A program made the position numbers and the translations under genes. Source: a virus. Taken from it: a stretch of 22,039 bases of DNA. Of the stretch, positions 6,278-13,063 are shown one piece after another. The notes beneath the pieces were generated by a model, which saw only the letters and a program-made list of their open reading frames with translations, ran no database searches and was not told where the DNA came from. The first letter of the stretch is position 1, and each line of letters begins with the position of its first letter. The DNA is taken from positions 1 through 22,039 of the IMG/VR virus record IMGVR_UViG_3300020452_000743; one strand, given 5' to 3'.

Positions 6278-6876
6278 ATATTCATGATTATATAAAGACC
6301 TTAGGGTATGAAGATGATTCGCCAATTGAAGGAGTTCAACTTAAGGTTGGGACAAAGTTTGCCTTTGAGTTTAGGGGTAATGGAATAGTTGTTTGTCCTT
6401 ATGTAATTGAGTATAAGAATAAATTAACTTATATCAACCTTGAATATGAACAGTTAAGATCTAAACATTCTCCTTCTAAAGTTACGGATAAGATTAAACA
6501 TCTAATCCAAAATATTAGGTATCCAGAACCAGGTAGAGTTGGTGACGTTGGATGGGATGTTAAATACCTTGTAGATCCAAGGGAGTTTACCCCCAAAGAA
6601 CGTGCTAAAATTGCTATCAGTAGTTTTAGAAAAATGAAAGAGTTGTTAATAGGAACTGACTCTGGTATGGCAGGACTTAAGGGAGAACCTGGAGATATAA
6701 TTGTCTCTGATCCACTTGGAATCAAATTTGATTTAGGTCACACCAAAGAATCTGAACAGCAAGGAACTATTCAGAGAAGCGTTCTATCAAAAAAAGTATT
6801 CAACTTTGGTGATGTAAAAGAAGATGGTATGCAATATGCCATCTATGATGAGGATTACAATTTACAACCAATCTAA
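6274..6876 (+). CDS. Hypothetical phage protein (200 aa)
   Basis: 200 residues, beginning MNIHDYIKTLGYEDDSP. The middle is beta-rich (KFAFEFRGNGIVVCPYVIEYKNKLTYINLEY), followed by a charged helical region and a C-terminal part with GDIIVSDPLGIKFDLG and VFNFGDVKEDGMQYAIYDED. I recognise neither a catalytic motif nor a membrane segment. Its ATG overlaps the stop of the zinc-ribbon gene (ATGA). The next gene starts 2 nt after its stop, so it belongs to the same unit. The length and clean composition make it a real gene; no function is proposed. Confidence 0.8.
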   Translation: MNIHDYIKTLGYEDDSPIEGVQLKVGTKFAFEFRGNGIVVCPYVIEYKNKLTYINLEYEQLRSKHSPSKVTDKIKHLIQNIRYPEPGRVGDVGWDVKYLVDPREFTPKERAKIAISSFRKMKELLIGTDSGMAGLKGEPGDIIVSDPLGIKFDLGHTKESEQQGTIQRSVLSKKVFNFGDVKEDGMQYAIYDEDYNLQPI

Positions 6877-6877
6877 A

Positions 6878-7462
6878 ATGTTTATCAACGAAGTTACAAA
6901 AATAGATCCTAAGATCTTTACAGATAATGTAGACAAGATTAAGCAGGACTATATCCGATTCAGGGATATGCAATACTTCTTTGATTACTCTCATACTTAT
7001 AATCTTACTGCTGACTCCACTAATTTTGAATCTTTTATTCCAGAGTACACTGGATACATGTGGCAAGTATGTCCTTTAGTTTTTAGTCGTAAAGAAATCA
7101 AACTTACACCATTAGAAGTAAGACATTCCTTTACCACTGATTTACTCTTAGCACAGGATGTAAAACCAATTCTTGCAGTCTTCTCTATACTAGAACCAGG
7201 TGCAGAGTTAGATCCTCATGCTGACGGAGATAAGAGAATAGATCCTCAGTATATGGATTCTACTGTATATAAATTTCATCTATCTTTAGACATACCAGAG
7301 GATGGTGATAGCGCATTAGTATGTGGTGGTGAGACTAGAGTATTAGGTAACGGTGATCTAAATGTATTTGATGAGGAAGGAGAGCATTATGCATATAATA
7401 AAAGTAGTGGTAGAAGAGGAGTCCTTATCGTCTCATATATAAAAGCAGAGATTGACAAGTAG
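6878..7462 (+). CDS. 2OG-Fe(II) oxygenase, aspartyl/asparaginyl beta-hydroxylase-like
   Basis: 194 residues from the ATG at 6878; a longer in-frame start at 6824 would overlap the previous gene heavily. The C-terminal half carries the Fe(II) triad: PHADGD (His114, Asp116), then FHLSLDIPEDG, a beta-strand block LNVFDEEGEHYAYN (distal His170), and RRGVLIVSY, whose arginine (179/180) should bind 2-oxoglutarate. The 'fDd..eHe.yN...R.vLi' arrangement resembles Asp/Asn beta-hydroxylases (PF05118-like). Such enzymes hydroxylate protein side chains using O2 and 2-oxoglutarate. The substrate is unknown. It is the first of a run of oxygenases, and its 3' end contains the -35 box of the promoter for the next one. 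Confidence 0.78.
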   Translation: MFINEVTKIDPKIFTDNVDKIKQDYIRFRDMQYFFDYSHTYNLTADSTNFESFIPEYTGYMWQVCPLVFSRKEIKLTPLEVRHSFTTDLLLAQDVKPILAVFSILEPGAELDPHADGDKRIDPQYMDSTVYKFHLSLDIPEDGDSALVCGGETRVLGNGDLNVFDEEGEHYAYNKSSGRRGVLIVSYIKAEIDK

Positions 7463-7480
7463 CAATCTTGAATGTAGAAT
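7452..7480 (+). promoter_or_regulatory. Sigma70-type promoter, TTGACA-17-TAGAAT
   Basis: TTGACA (7452-7457, 6/6) and TAGAAT (7475-7480, 5/6) are spaced by 17 nt, at the very end of the preceding oxygenase gene. The expected start is near 7487, 15 nt before the ATG at 7502, so it should drive the oxygenase/radical SAM genes. Confidence 0.65.
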
Positions 7481-7501
7481 ATCGTTATATTAGGATATAA
7501 T

Positions 7502-8095
7502 ATGTCAACTATTGAACCGCATGTAGTTTGCGATGATCCAGTGGTTTTTTATCAGGAGATACTTCCACCTGAGTTAGTGGATCTCATGGTAAAAGAACTT
7601 AAGCAGATGGAAGAGGATAGAGTTCCATTTGAGGATGGTGGTGTAGGTGGTGATGCACATGGAAGAAATGATCTTACAGTACGTAACTCCAAAGTTAATT
7701 GGTGGTATGAGAGTCATTGGGCATGTAGTGTTATATCACATTATATAAATCTAGCAAATAAAAAGACGTGGCAATATGATTTAAACACTCTTGAGAGTAT
7801 TCAGATCTCTGTATATCAAGAGGGTGGTCACTATGGATGGCATAGTGATTATGGAACATCCAATAAACAGAACTGGACACGTAAGTTAAGTGCTAGTGTT
7901 TTGGTAACAGATCCTAGTGAGTATGAAGGTGGTGATTTAGTCTTCATAGATTATCATGGTAATGAAATTAATACCCCAAAAGAAAAAGGTACTATTTTAG
8001 TTTTTGATTCTAGAATTCCTCATAAAGTAAAAAAAGTAACTAAGGGTAGAAGAGTGTCTCTTGTAACTTGGATGTACGGTCCTAAGTTGAGGTAG
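7502..8095 (+). CDS. 2OG-Fe(II) oxygenase, prolyl-4-hydroxylase/PKHD-like
   Basis: 197 residues. The catalytic core is QEGGHYGWHSDYG (His114, Asp116), then KLSASVLVTDPSEYEGGDLVF, a hallmark of the P4Hc/PKHD family, and RIPHKVKKVTKGRRVSL (distal His174; Arg184 for 2-oxoglutarate). All Fe(II) ligands are intact, so it should be active. Known members hydroxylate prolyl or other residues in proteins; phage homologues have no settled substrate. The promoter at 7452-7480 and an AGGA upstream of the ATG support this start. It is followed after 2 nt by a second oxygenase of the same broad fold, suggesting co-expression. Confidence 0.9.
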   Translation: MSTIEPHVVCDDPVVFYQEILPPELVDLMVKELKQMEEDRVPFEDGGVGGDAHGRNDLTVRNSKVNWWYESHWACSVISHYINLANKKTWQYDLNTLESIQISVYQEGGHYGWHSDYGTSNKQNWTRKLSASVLVTDPSEYEGGDLVFIDYHGNEINTPKEKGTILVFDSRIPHKVKKVTKGRRVSLVTWMYGPKLR

Positions 8096-8097
8096 TC

Positions 8098-8823
8098 ATG
8101 CCTGAATTTTTTGGTGAGAATCAAGGTTGGCAAGGTGGAAAAAGTACTTGGAAACCCTCAGTTAAATGGCCTCGGTTTACTAAGGAAGGATTTAAGAAAG
8201 TAAAAATTCCTGATGATATCTATGCAGATATCATGGAGCATTATAGTAGGTGTCAGTTTGGAGAAGAGGTAGTAGAAGATAGAGGATTTGATGAGGATTA
8301 TGGTGAGTATGTTGTTGGTGGATCTATAGCAGTTAGGTTTGCAAAAAAACCAGAAGAGGTGTATTATAATAGGTCTACACTACCACATGATCTCATCCAA
8401 AAATGGGCTAAACAATTACAACCATTAATGGAAGAGTGGAGTGGTGTTGAACTTGAGTTCTCTGCTGGATATGGTATAAGGGAATACATCCCAAATTCTA
8501 TTCTATCAATTCATAGAGATAAGGCAGAGACTCATGTTATCAGTATTATAATTTTTATTGATGAGAGTCCTGAAGGAACTAAGTGGCCTTTGGAATTTGT
8601 TGATCATGAAAAAGTTATACATAAGGTAACATTTGAAAAAGGAGATATGCTTTTTTATGAAAGCTTATGTCCTCACTCAAGAAACACACCATTCTTGGGT
8701 AAGTTGTATAGGAACATGTACTTCCATTGGCGACCTGTCGATTGGGATAGTACAGAGTACCTAGGTCAAAAATGTAAATACTCCTGTATGCAGGAAGTTC
8801 TCGATGAGGAGATCGAACAATGA
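8098..8823 (+). CDS. 2OG-Fe(II) oxygenase
   Basis: 241 residues. The motif order is YIPNSILSIHRDKAETH (His139, Asp141), IIIFIDESPEGTKWPLEFV, GDMLFYESLCPHSR (distal His193), and LYRNMYFHWRP with Arg205 for 2-oxoglutarate. These match a P4H-like double-stranded beta-helix. The first ~110 residues are less conserved and probably set the substrate. The GAGG just before the ATG at 8098 gives a good ribosome site inside the end of the previous gene. The final ATGA overlaps the next small gene. The target is unknown: a protein side chain is likeliest by family, and a small molecule is possible. Confidence 0.87.
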   Translation: MPEFFGENQGWQGGKSTWKPSVKWPRFTKEGFKKVKIPDDIYADIMEHYSRCQFGEEVVEDRGFDEDYGEYVVGGSIAVRFAKKPEEVYYNRSTLPHDLIQKWAKQLQPLMEEWSGVELEFSAGYGIREYIPNSILSIHRDKAETHVISIIIFIDESPEGTKWPLEFVDHEKVIHKVTFEKGDMLFYESLCPHSRNTPFLGKLYRNMYFHWRPVDWDSTEYLGQKCKYSCMQEVLDEEIEQ

Positions 8824-9038
8824 ACGCACAAGTACAGACCGAAAAAATTTCTTTGGAGTACTTCAAAGATCATTTCCAAGAAGTATGGAGTCAATGTGGA
8901 CGTGGACGAACTTATCAAGTTGAAGGAGACTTTGAAGTTATTGAACTAAGGAAACTTGGAACACCTGCTTTGAAGGAATTAGTAAAACCAGAATGGCCAC
9001 CTGCTGATCTGGGTTGGCACTCACCTTGCGATATCTAA
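8820..9038 (+). CDS. Hypothetical protein (72 aa)
   Basis: 72 residues beginning MNAQVQTEKISLEYFKDHF. It is soluble and mixed-charge, with a tryptophan-containing C-terminus (PEWPPADLGWHSPC). It is preceded by GAGGAG at good spacing and overlaps the upstream oxygenase by 4 nt, so it is translationally coupled to it. No motif is recognised. It may be a partner or regulator of the oxygenase, but nothing in the sequence shows this. Its 3' end contains the -35 box of the next promoter. Confidence 0.7.
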   Translation: MNAQVQTEKISLEYFKDHFQEVWSQCGRGRTYQVEGDFEVIELRKLGTPALKELVKPEWPPADLGWHSPCDI

Positions 9039-9054
9039 GGGTATCGTTTATAAT
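9026..9054 (+). promoter_or_regulatory. Sigma70-type promoter, TTGCGA-17-TATAAT
   Basis: TTGCGA (9026-9031, 4/6) and a perfect TATAAT (9049-9054) are separated by 17 nt. The expected start is near 9061, 30 nt before the ATG at 9091. It would drive the genes from 9091 to 11443, a group separated by overlaps only. Confidence 0.55.
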
Positions 9055-9090
9055 ATACAGGTACAATGTAAACAACGAGTCATCGAGGAA

Positions 9091-9303
9091 ATGACACTCA
9101 GTTCTAAATTTAAAAAAGATCTAAGCACCCTACGTGCTGCTGCAAACAAGGAAATTTATTTAGACGTAAAAAATCCAAAACTATATAAAAAAGTTATGAG
9201 GTATTATGTAGGTGAAGGTGTAGAGTTATCGGGAGAAGATCCTGATGCAGACTATAATAATATTATGGATTGTATTGCAGAGGATCTTATTGGAGTGGTA
9301 TGA
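9091..9303 (+). CDS. Hypothetical protein (70 aa)
   Basis: 70 residues: a basic first half (KFKKDLSTLRAAANKEIYLDVKNPKLYKKVMRYYVGEGVE) and an acidic second half (EDPDADYNNIMDCIAEDLIGVV). The Y-rich helix and acidic tail look like a small phage accessory protein, but I can name no family. It is the first gene after the promoter at 9026-9054, with a GAGGAA ribosome-site-like stretch before the ATG. Its stop overlaps the next oxygenase start (ATGA). Confidence 0.7.
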   Translation: MTLSSKFKKDLSTLRAAANKEIYLDVKNPKLYKKVMRYYVGEGVELSGEDPDADYNNIMDCIAEDLIGVV

Positions 9304-9905
9304 ATAAAGGCACTGATATACAAACCACATATTTGGATAAGTTTATAGGGATCTGGGATAATGCCTTTGATCCCGATTTTTCCAACTGGGTTATTGATTA
9401 TTGGAAGACTACAAAATATATTGCTAATAGGAATAATCCAGTACAACAAGACAAACAAATCGCACTGAATAGTTTTTCTCCTGGTGAGGCAAATTATATA
9501 CAAGAACGTGTTGATGACTGCTTTGGTATGTACATGGATAAGTATCCATATCTTTCTAATTTTAATTTCTATAGTGGATTAGTCCTACTTCAAAAGACTG
9601 AACCTATGGAAGGGTATCATGCATGGCATAGTGAAGATAGTACATGGGAAGCACAACTTCGTACTCTTGCTTGGACAGTTTACTTTAATGATGTTGAAGA
9701 TAGTGGTGAGACAGAATTTTTATATCAACAAACTAAAATAACTCCTAAGAAAGGTAGGATCGCTATATGGCCAGGTTCATTCACTCATTTGCATAGAGGT
9801 AATCCACCTAACAAAACTAAGTATATTGCTACTGGATGGTACGCTGGAGATGGTGGTATGAATTATTTTAAACCTGGACAAAATGGAAAGGTTCAAGGTA
9901 ATTGA
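9300..9905 (+). CDS. 2OG-Fe(II) oxygenase with H-x-E iron motif
   Basis: 201 residues from the ATG at 9300, coupled to the upstream gene by ATGA with GGAG before it; the longer in-frame start at 9270 is rejected. The oxygenase core reads MEGYHAWHSEDSTWEAQLRT, RTLAWTVYFNDVEDSGETEFLY, and GRIAIWPGSFTHLHRGNPP, then KYIATGW. The first metal motif is H-S-E (His110, Glu112), not H-x-D. The distal His is 163 or 165. Glu for Asp is tolerated in some members, so I expect activity, but it is the least standard of the iron sites in the run. It overlaps the radical SAM gene by 23 nt, the longest overlap in this stretch. The substrate is unknown. Confidence 0.85.
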   Translation: MNKGTDIQTTYLDKFIGIWDNAFDPDFSNWVIDYWKTTKYIANRNNPVQQDKQIALNSFSPGEANYIQERVDDCFGMYMDKYPYLSNFNFYSGLVLLQKTEPMEGYHAWHSEDSTWEAQLRTLAWTVYFNDVEDSGETEFLYQQTKITPKKGRIAIWPGSFTHLHRGNPPNKTKYIATGWYAGDGGMNYFKPGQNGKVQGN

Positions 9906-10695
9906 TGTACCACATTTAGAATGGCATGTAACACATTCTTGCAACTTTACTTGTCAAGGATGTGGACATTTTACTAACGATGGTTATAAAGAAAATTTTA
10001 CAGTAGATGAATTAAAGTCTTGGTATCTCCCTTGGATTGATAAGATCAGACCGAGGGAGTTATCTATGCTTGGTGGTGAACCATTATTGAATAAGGATAT
10101 TATAGAGATCATCTATATGACTAAAGAGATTTGGAGTATAGAATCTGATCAAGTATTTGAATTAGTAACTAATGCTTTATTAATTGATAAGTATCCTGAT
10201 CTTCCCAAGGCATTGTCTGATACTAATTGTATCCTTACAATTACAAAACATTCTGATGATGATAAGTATATAAAATTATTTAATAGATGTATTGATAAAA
10301 TTAAATCTTGGGGTGTAGAATATGTTATACATGATGCAGTTGATTATTGGTTGAAGGCATATGTAGGTTATGGTCCTACGATTGAACCAATAGGAAGTGA
10401 TGACTTCAAAGAGAGTTGGGATAATTGTCCTACAGGACAGGAGAACTTCCAACTATATAAAGATAAAATATATAAGTGTGCTCCTTTAGCATATTTACCT
10501 CTACAAAAAAAGAAGTATGATCTCTCAGATAAATGGGAACCATATCTTAAATACATACCCTTGAGTCCTGATGGAGATATAGAGAAGTTCTTCTCCAGAA
10601 AAGCAGAGACTGTTTGTGCAATGTGTCCCAAAAAATCAGGTCGATTCAAAAAACCATCTCCATTATATTCTCCCAAACATTATGGAATTTTATAG
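9883..10695 (+). CDS. Radical SAM protein with C-terminal cysteine cluster
   Basis: 270 residues. The N-terminal THSCNFTCQGC gives CxxxCxxC (Cys20, 24, 27), the [4Fe-4S] ligand set that cleaves S-adenosylmethionine, and LGGEPLLN (63-70) is the SAM-binding GGE motif. Further cysteines at 182, 199, 245 and 248 (DNCP, YKCAP, CAMC) could hold an auxiliary cluster, like a reduced SPASM region. SPASM-type enzymes modify peptides or carbohydrates by radical chemistry. Here the gene sits between an oxygenase and an oxygenase-related protein, overlapping both. That suggests a joint modification pathway acting on a protein or sugar. Neither the substrate nor a precursor peptide gene is visible. Confidence 0.9.
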   Translation: MERFKVIDVPHLEWHVTHSCNFTCQGCGHFTNDGYKENFTVDELKSWYLPWIDKIRPRELSMLGGEPLLNKDIIEIIYMTKEIWSIESDQVFELVTNALLIDKYPDLPKALSDTNCILTITKHSDDDKYIKLFNRCIDKIKSWGVEYVIHDAVDYWLKAYVGYGPTIEPIGSDDFKESWDNCPTGQENFQLYKDKIYKCAPLAYLPLQKKKYDLSDKWEPYLKYIPLSPDGDIEKFFSRKAETVCAMCPKKSGRFKKPSPLYSPKHYGIL

Positions 10696-11443
10696 TAAAC
10701 GTGATCTATTTTCTGAGGGTATAAGATTAGAACTAATTGATAAATTAGAAAGACATTTTGAAGAGAACTTATATGATGCAGATAATGGTATACTACAAGT
10801 TACACAATGTGTTATTGATTGTCATGGATTAGCATTAAGTCCAAGTTCTTATTTTCCTTATGCTGACAGGTGTTGGAATATATTTGTTTTAAAGGTAAGA
10901 GATTGTATTCATGAGTATGCTGAACAGGTCGGTATAAATCCTAGTTCTATGATACCGTTCTCATGTTATGCTGAACGATTAAGTTATTCTATGTTTGATG
11001 GTTTAGATCCTCTAACTTGGAAGCATACTATATGGAGGAGAATGTATGAGTCTGGAGATTCATATGATCTTAAAGATTGGAGAGTTGATAAAAAATCTAG
11101 TATGATTACAGGATATAAAACTAGAGGTGATACTAATGTTCTTACTGACAAACAAGTTAAGTACCCTTTTATAAGAACAGTATTCTATTTACAAAATAAA
11201 GATCAAGCATATGGAACTCATATTGAAACTGAAGAGGGGTCACACAGACATCTTGGTGAAGAAAATTCTATATTAATATATCCAAACCTTCCTTCTTATA
11301 ATGTATTGCCTCATAATCCAGAGTACGTAGAGAGTTCTCCACCAATTAATATTATATTTGAATGGTATATTTGGGATCTTCTTCCTAAGGGTGCTAAAGG
11401 TTTTGGGCAAAAACTTAGATCGCCTGACTGGGTGCTGCCGTAG
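10682..11443 (+). CDS. Oxygenase-family-related protein lacking metal ligands
   Basis: 253 residues from the ATG at 10682, overlapping the radical SAM stop by 14 nt; an in-frame extension from 10616 lies within that gene. The C-terminal half is clearly related to the two minus-strand oxygenases downstream: IRTVFYLQNKDQAYGT and GEENSILIY correspond to their [14 protein letters not shown] and GEENSIIIF. At the place of the H-x-D motif it has no His-x-Asp, and PSYNV replaces the LNHSA/LFHSA block with the distal histidine. It is probably catalytically inactive, or binds no iron, and could be a scaffold or substrate-binding partner. The N-terminal half is unrecognised. The gene meets its minus-strand neighbour head-on with a 29-nt overlap of 3' ends. 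Confidence 0.65.
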   Translation: MEFYSKRDLFSEGIRLELIDKLERHFEENLYDADNGILQVTQCVIDCHGLALSPSSYFPYADRCWNIFVLKVRDCIHEYAEQVGINPSSMIPFSCYAERLSYSMFDGLDPLTWKHTIWRRMYESGDSYDLKDWRVDKKSSMITGYKTRGDTNVLTDKQVKYPFIRTVFYLQNKDQAYGTHIETEEGSHRHLGEENSILIYPNLPSYNVLPHNPEYVESSPPINIIFEWYIWDLLPKGAKGFGQKLRSPDWVLP

Positions 11444-12095
11444 GATCAAACTCGCAACTATTATAATTTGTTGATGGAGTAAATGTTCTCTCCATAGATG
11501 TATCGACAACAACTGTATACCTTGGATATTTTTCTACAACATCTAGTGGTGGATATATTGCACTGTGATTTAATCTAGCATCATATATGAGAGCAGTATT
11601 CTCTACACCTTGATGCATATAGATTTGCTTATCACTTACCTTAACCATTGTTCCATATTTTGGATCTGGATTTTTTAAATAGATGATTACTCCTATAGGA
11701 TTGTTATCATGGTTATGAAGATTTCTATATGGAGTAAAGGTATCTACTTTATTCTTTGCAAGGGGATCATCTTCTGGTAGACCATTATATCTTGTGACCC
11801 ATGATGAATGAAATCTTACATTCTTATAATTTAAATCTGCTAACTTACAATATTGAACTATACCTAATCTAACTCTTTCTAATAAAGTATCCCATACATA
11901 TTGATCTTTTATCTCATTTAAAATATTTGAAGTTGCCTCTGGAGGGAACACTTCAATAGTAGGATCTTTTTTAATTTTTGTAATTAGTTCATCACAACTC
12001 TCCAGTAGTCCTCCCATGACTTCTTCTGGAAGAAAGTTTTGTATGTTTAAAAAATAATTCCCATTAAATTTTTTTACTTGTGCTTTACTTGCCAT
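11415..12095 (-). CDS. 2OG-Fe(II) oxygenase-like protein (minus strand)
   Basis: 226 residues on the minus strand, third gene of a minus-strand operon. The fold follows its upstream paralogue: IEVFPPEA near residue 50, then IGVIIYLKNPDPKYGT, YMHQGVENTALIYDARLNHSAIYPP (distal His177) and YPRYTVVVD (Arg192). The first iron site reads LHNHDNN (127-130), so His and Asp are present but not in the exact H-x-D spacing of the paralogue's AHLDCD. Activity is therefore uncertain. The start at 12095 overlaps the small gene before it by 11 nt. The C-terminus extends about 25 residues beyond the paralogue's core (TFTPSTNYNSCEFDP). Confidence 0.75.
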   Translation of the reverse strand: MASKAQVKKFNGNYFLNIQNFLPEEVMGGLLESCDELITKIKKDPTIEVFPPEATSNILNEIKDQYVWDTLLERVRLGIVQYCKLADLNYKNVRFHSSWVTRYNGLPEDDPLAKNKVDTFTPYRNLHNHDNNPIGVIIYLKNPDPKYGTMVKVSDKQIYMHQGVENTALIYDARLNHSAIYPPLDVVEKYPRYTVVVDTSMERTFTPSTNYNSCEFDPTAAPSQAI

Positions 12096-12339
12096 CTTGT
12101 TGTTGCAATTTTTCTACGACAGTTTGTGATTGCATTTTTGGTACATCCATCAAACCATTAGCATCAAACCAAGGTGCTTCTTCCCAGTCAAATCCTTCAC
12201 CTGTAAAGTCTGGACTAATTATATACCAATGACAAGCAGAGTCAGGAACATCAACTGCACATATTGCCCAGTTGTCTGCCCATTGAGGTACTTGTACCCA
12301 CATGACTGCTGCTGCAAATATACTAATTAAAAATGTCAT
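12085..12339 (-). CDS. Small exported or membrane-anchored hypothetical protein (84 aa)
   Basis: 84 residues, minus strand. The N-terminus [17 protein letters not shown] is a hydrophobic stretch suitable as a signal peptide or membrane anchor. The rest is acidic and tryptophan-rich (WADNW, CHWYIIS, FDWEEAPWFDA) with two cysteines, Cys27 and Cys36, that could form a disulfide outside the cytoplasm. It sits between the two oxygenase genes with a 4-nt ATGA overlap before and 11 nt after, so it is co-translated with them. I recognise no family. Its setting suggests a periplasmic or membrane partner, but that is a guess. Confidence 0.7.
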   Translation of the reverse strand: MTFLISIFAAAVMWVQVPQWADNWAICAVDVPDSACHWYIISPDFTGEGFDWEEAPWFDANGLMDVPKMQSQTVVEKLQQQDGK

Positions 12340-13004
12340 GTTGTTGGTTTACTCCTTTTAAATGTTTCGTCTTTCATACTATATCTAAATTTATAGTCTG
12401 CTACGATAGTGTATCTAGGATACTTTTTTGTTATTGCCATAGGAGGATAAACTGCACTATGGAATAATCGACCATCAAATATAATTATTGAATTCTCTTC
12501 ACCAATGTTTAAAATATTTTGTCCACCTGCTTTTTTTATTAATGTACCATATTTTTTATCTGGATTCTTTAGATAGAATACACTAGTTATTGGATCACAG
12601 TCAAGATGTGCATGCATGTTGCCTTCAGTAGAATGTCTTCTTAGTCTATCTATTAAATCCACTTCCATTTTATGAGAGAAGTCTAAATCTTTAACTCTAG
12701 TAATCCAAGACGCATGGCGACTTAGATAATCCATAGGTATATCTATTAACTTACTATATTCTTTTACTATAAGATCGAGAGTATTATAATACTTTCTCCA
12801 TATAGGATCGTTTTTAAATTCATCATACTCAAAAAGTTTTCCTGATGCTTCGGGTGGGAAGACTTCTTCTGTAGTATCCTTCCTAGTTTTTTCTAACCAA
12901 TAAACAGAAGACTTATATAACTTTTTTAAAAAAGTTTTAGGGAATACATCAATAACTTTATAGAAGTGATATCCGTCAATTTCAATACTCTTTACTTTAC
13001 TCAC
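12336..13004 (-). CDS. 2OG-Fe(II) oxygenase (minus strand)
   Basis: 222 residues, first gene of the minus-strand operon, starting at GTG (13004). The triad is complete: HAHLDCDP (His133, Asp135), then [35 protein letters not shown] (distal His182), and [10 protein letters not shown] (Arg197) for 2-oxoglutarate. It is a clear paralogue of the gene at 11415-12095 and is related to the degenerate plus-strand gene at 10682-11443, so the family has expanded locally. Both minus-strand members carry EVFPPEA near residue 50, a subfamily mark. A late-promoter-like CATAAATA lies just upstream. The substrate is unknown. Confidence 0.82.
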   Translation of the reverse strand: MSKVKSIEIDGYHFYKVIDVFPKTFLKKLYKSSVYWLEKTRKDTTEEVFPPEASGKLFEYDEFKNDPIWRKYYNTLDLIVKEYSKLIDIPMDYLSRHASWITRVKDLDFSHKMEVDLIDRLRRHSTEGNMHAHLDCDPITSVFYLKNPDKKYGTLIKKAGGQNILNIGEENSIIIFDGRLFHSAVYPPMAITKKYPRYTIVADYKFRYSMKDETFKRSKPTT

Positions 13005-13012
13005 TTTATGAA

Positions 13013-13041
13013 TTGTTATGTAGAGATATTTATGCTATACT
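13013..13041 (+). promoter_or_regulatory. Extended -10 sigma70-type promoter of the glycan operon
   Basis: TTGTTA (13013-13018, 4/6) and TATACT (13036-13041, 5/6) are separated by 17 nt, with TGC before the -10 giving an extended -10. The expected start is near 13048, 16 nt before the gmd ATG. A second perfect TATAAT at 13049-13054 has no -35 at the right distance. It is the only promoter I see for the ten genes to 21594. Confidence 0.65.
13027..13034 (-). promoter_or_regulatory. Late-promoter-like CATAAATA (minus strand)
   Basis: On the minus strand this reads CATAAATA, 7/8 to the T4 late box TATAAATA, and lies 23 nt before the GTG at 13004. It falls inside the spacer of the plus-strand promoter. 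That would let the minus operon be late and the plus operon early. A single 8-base match is weak evidence. Confidence 0.35.
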
Positions 13042-13063
13042 TAGAACATATAATGCCCATACT

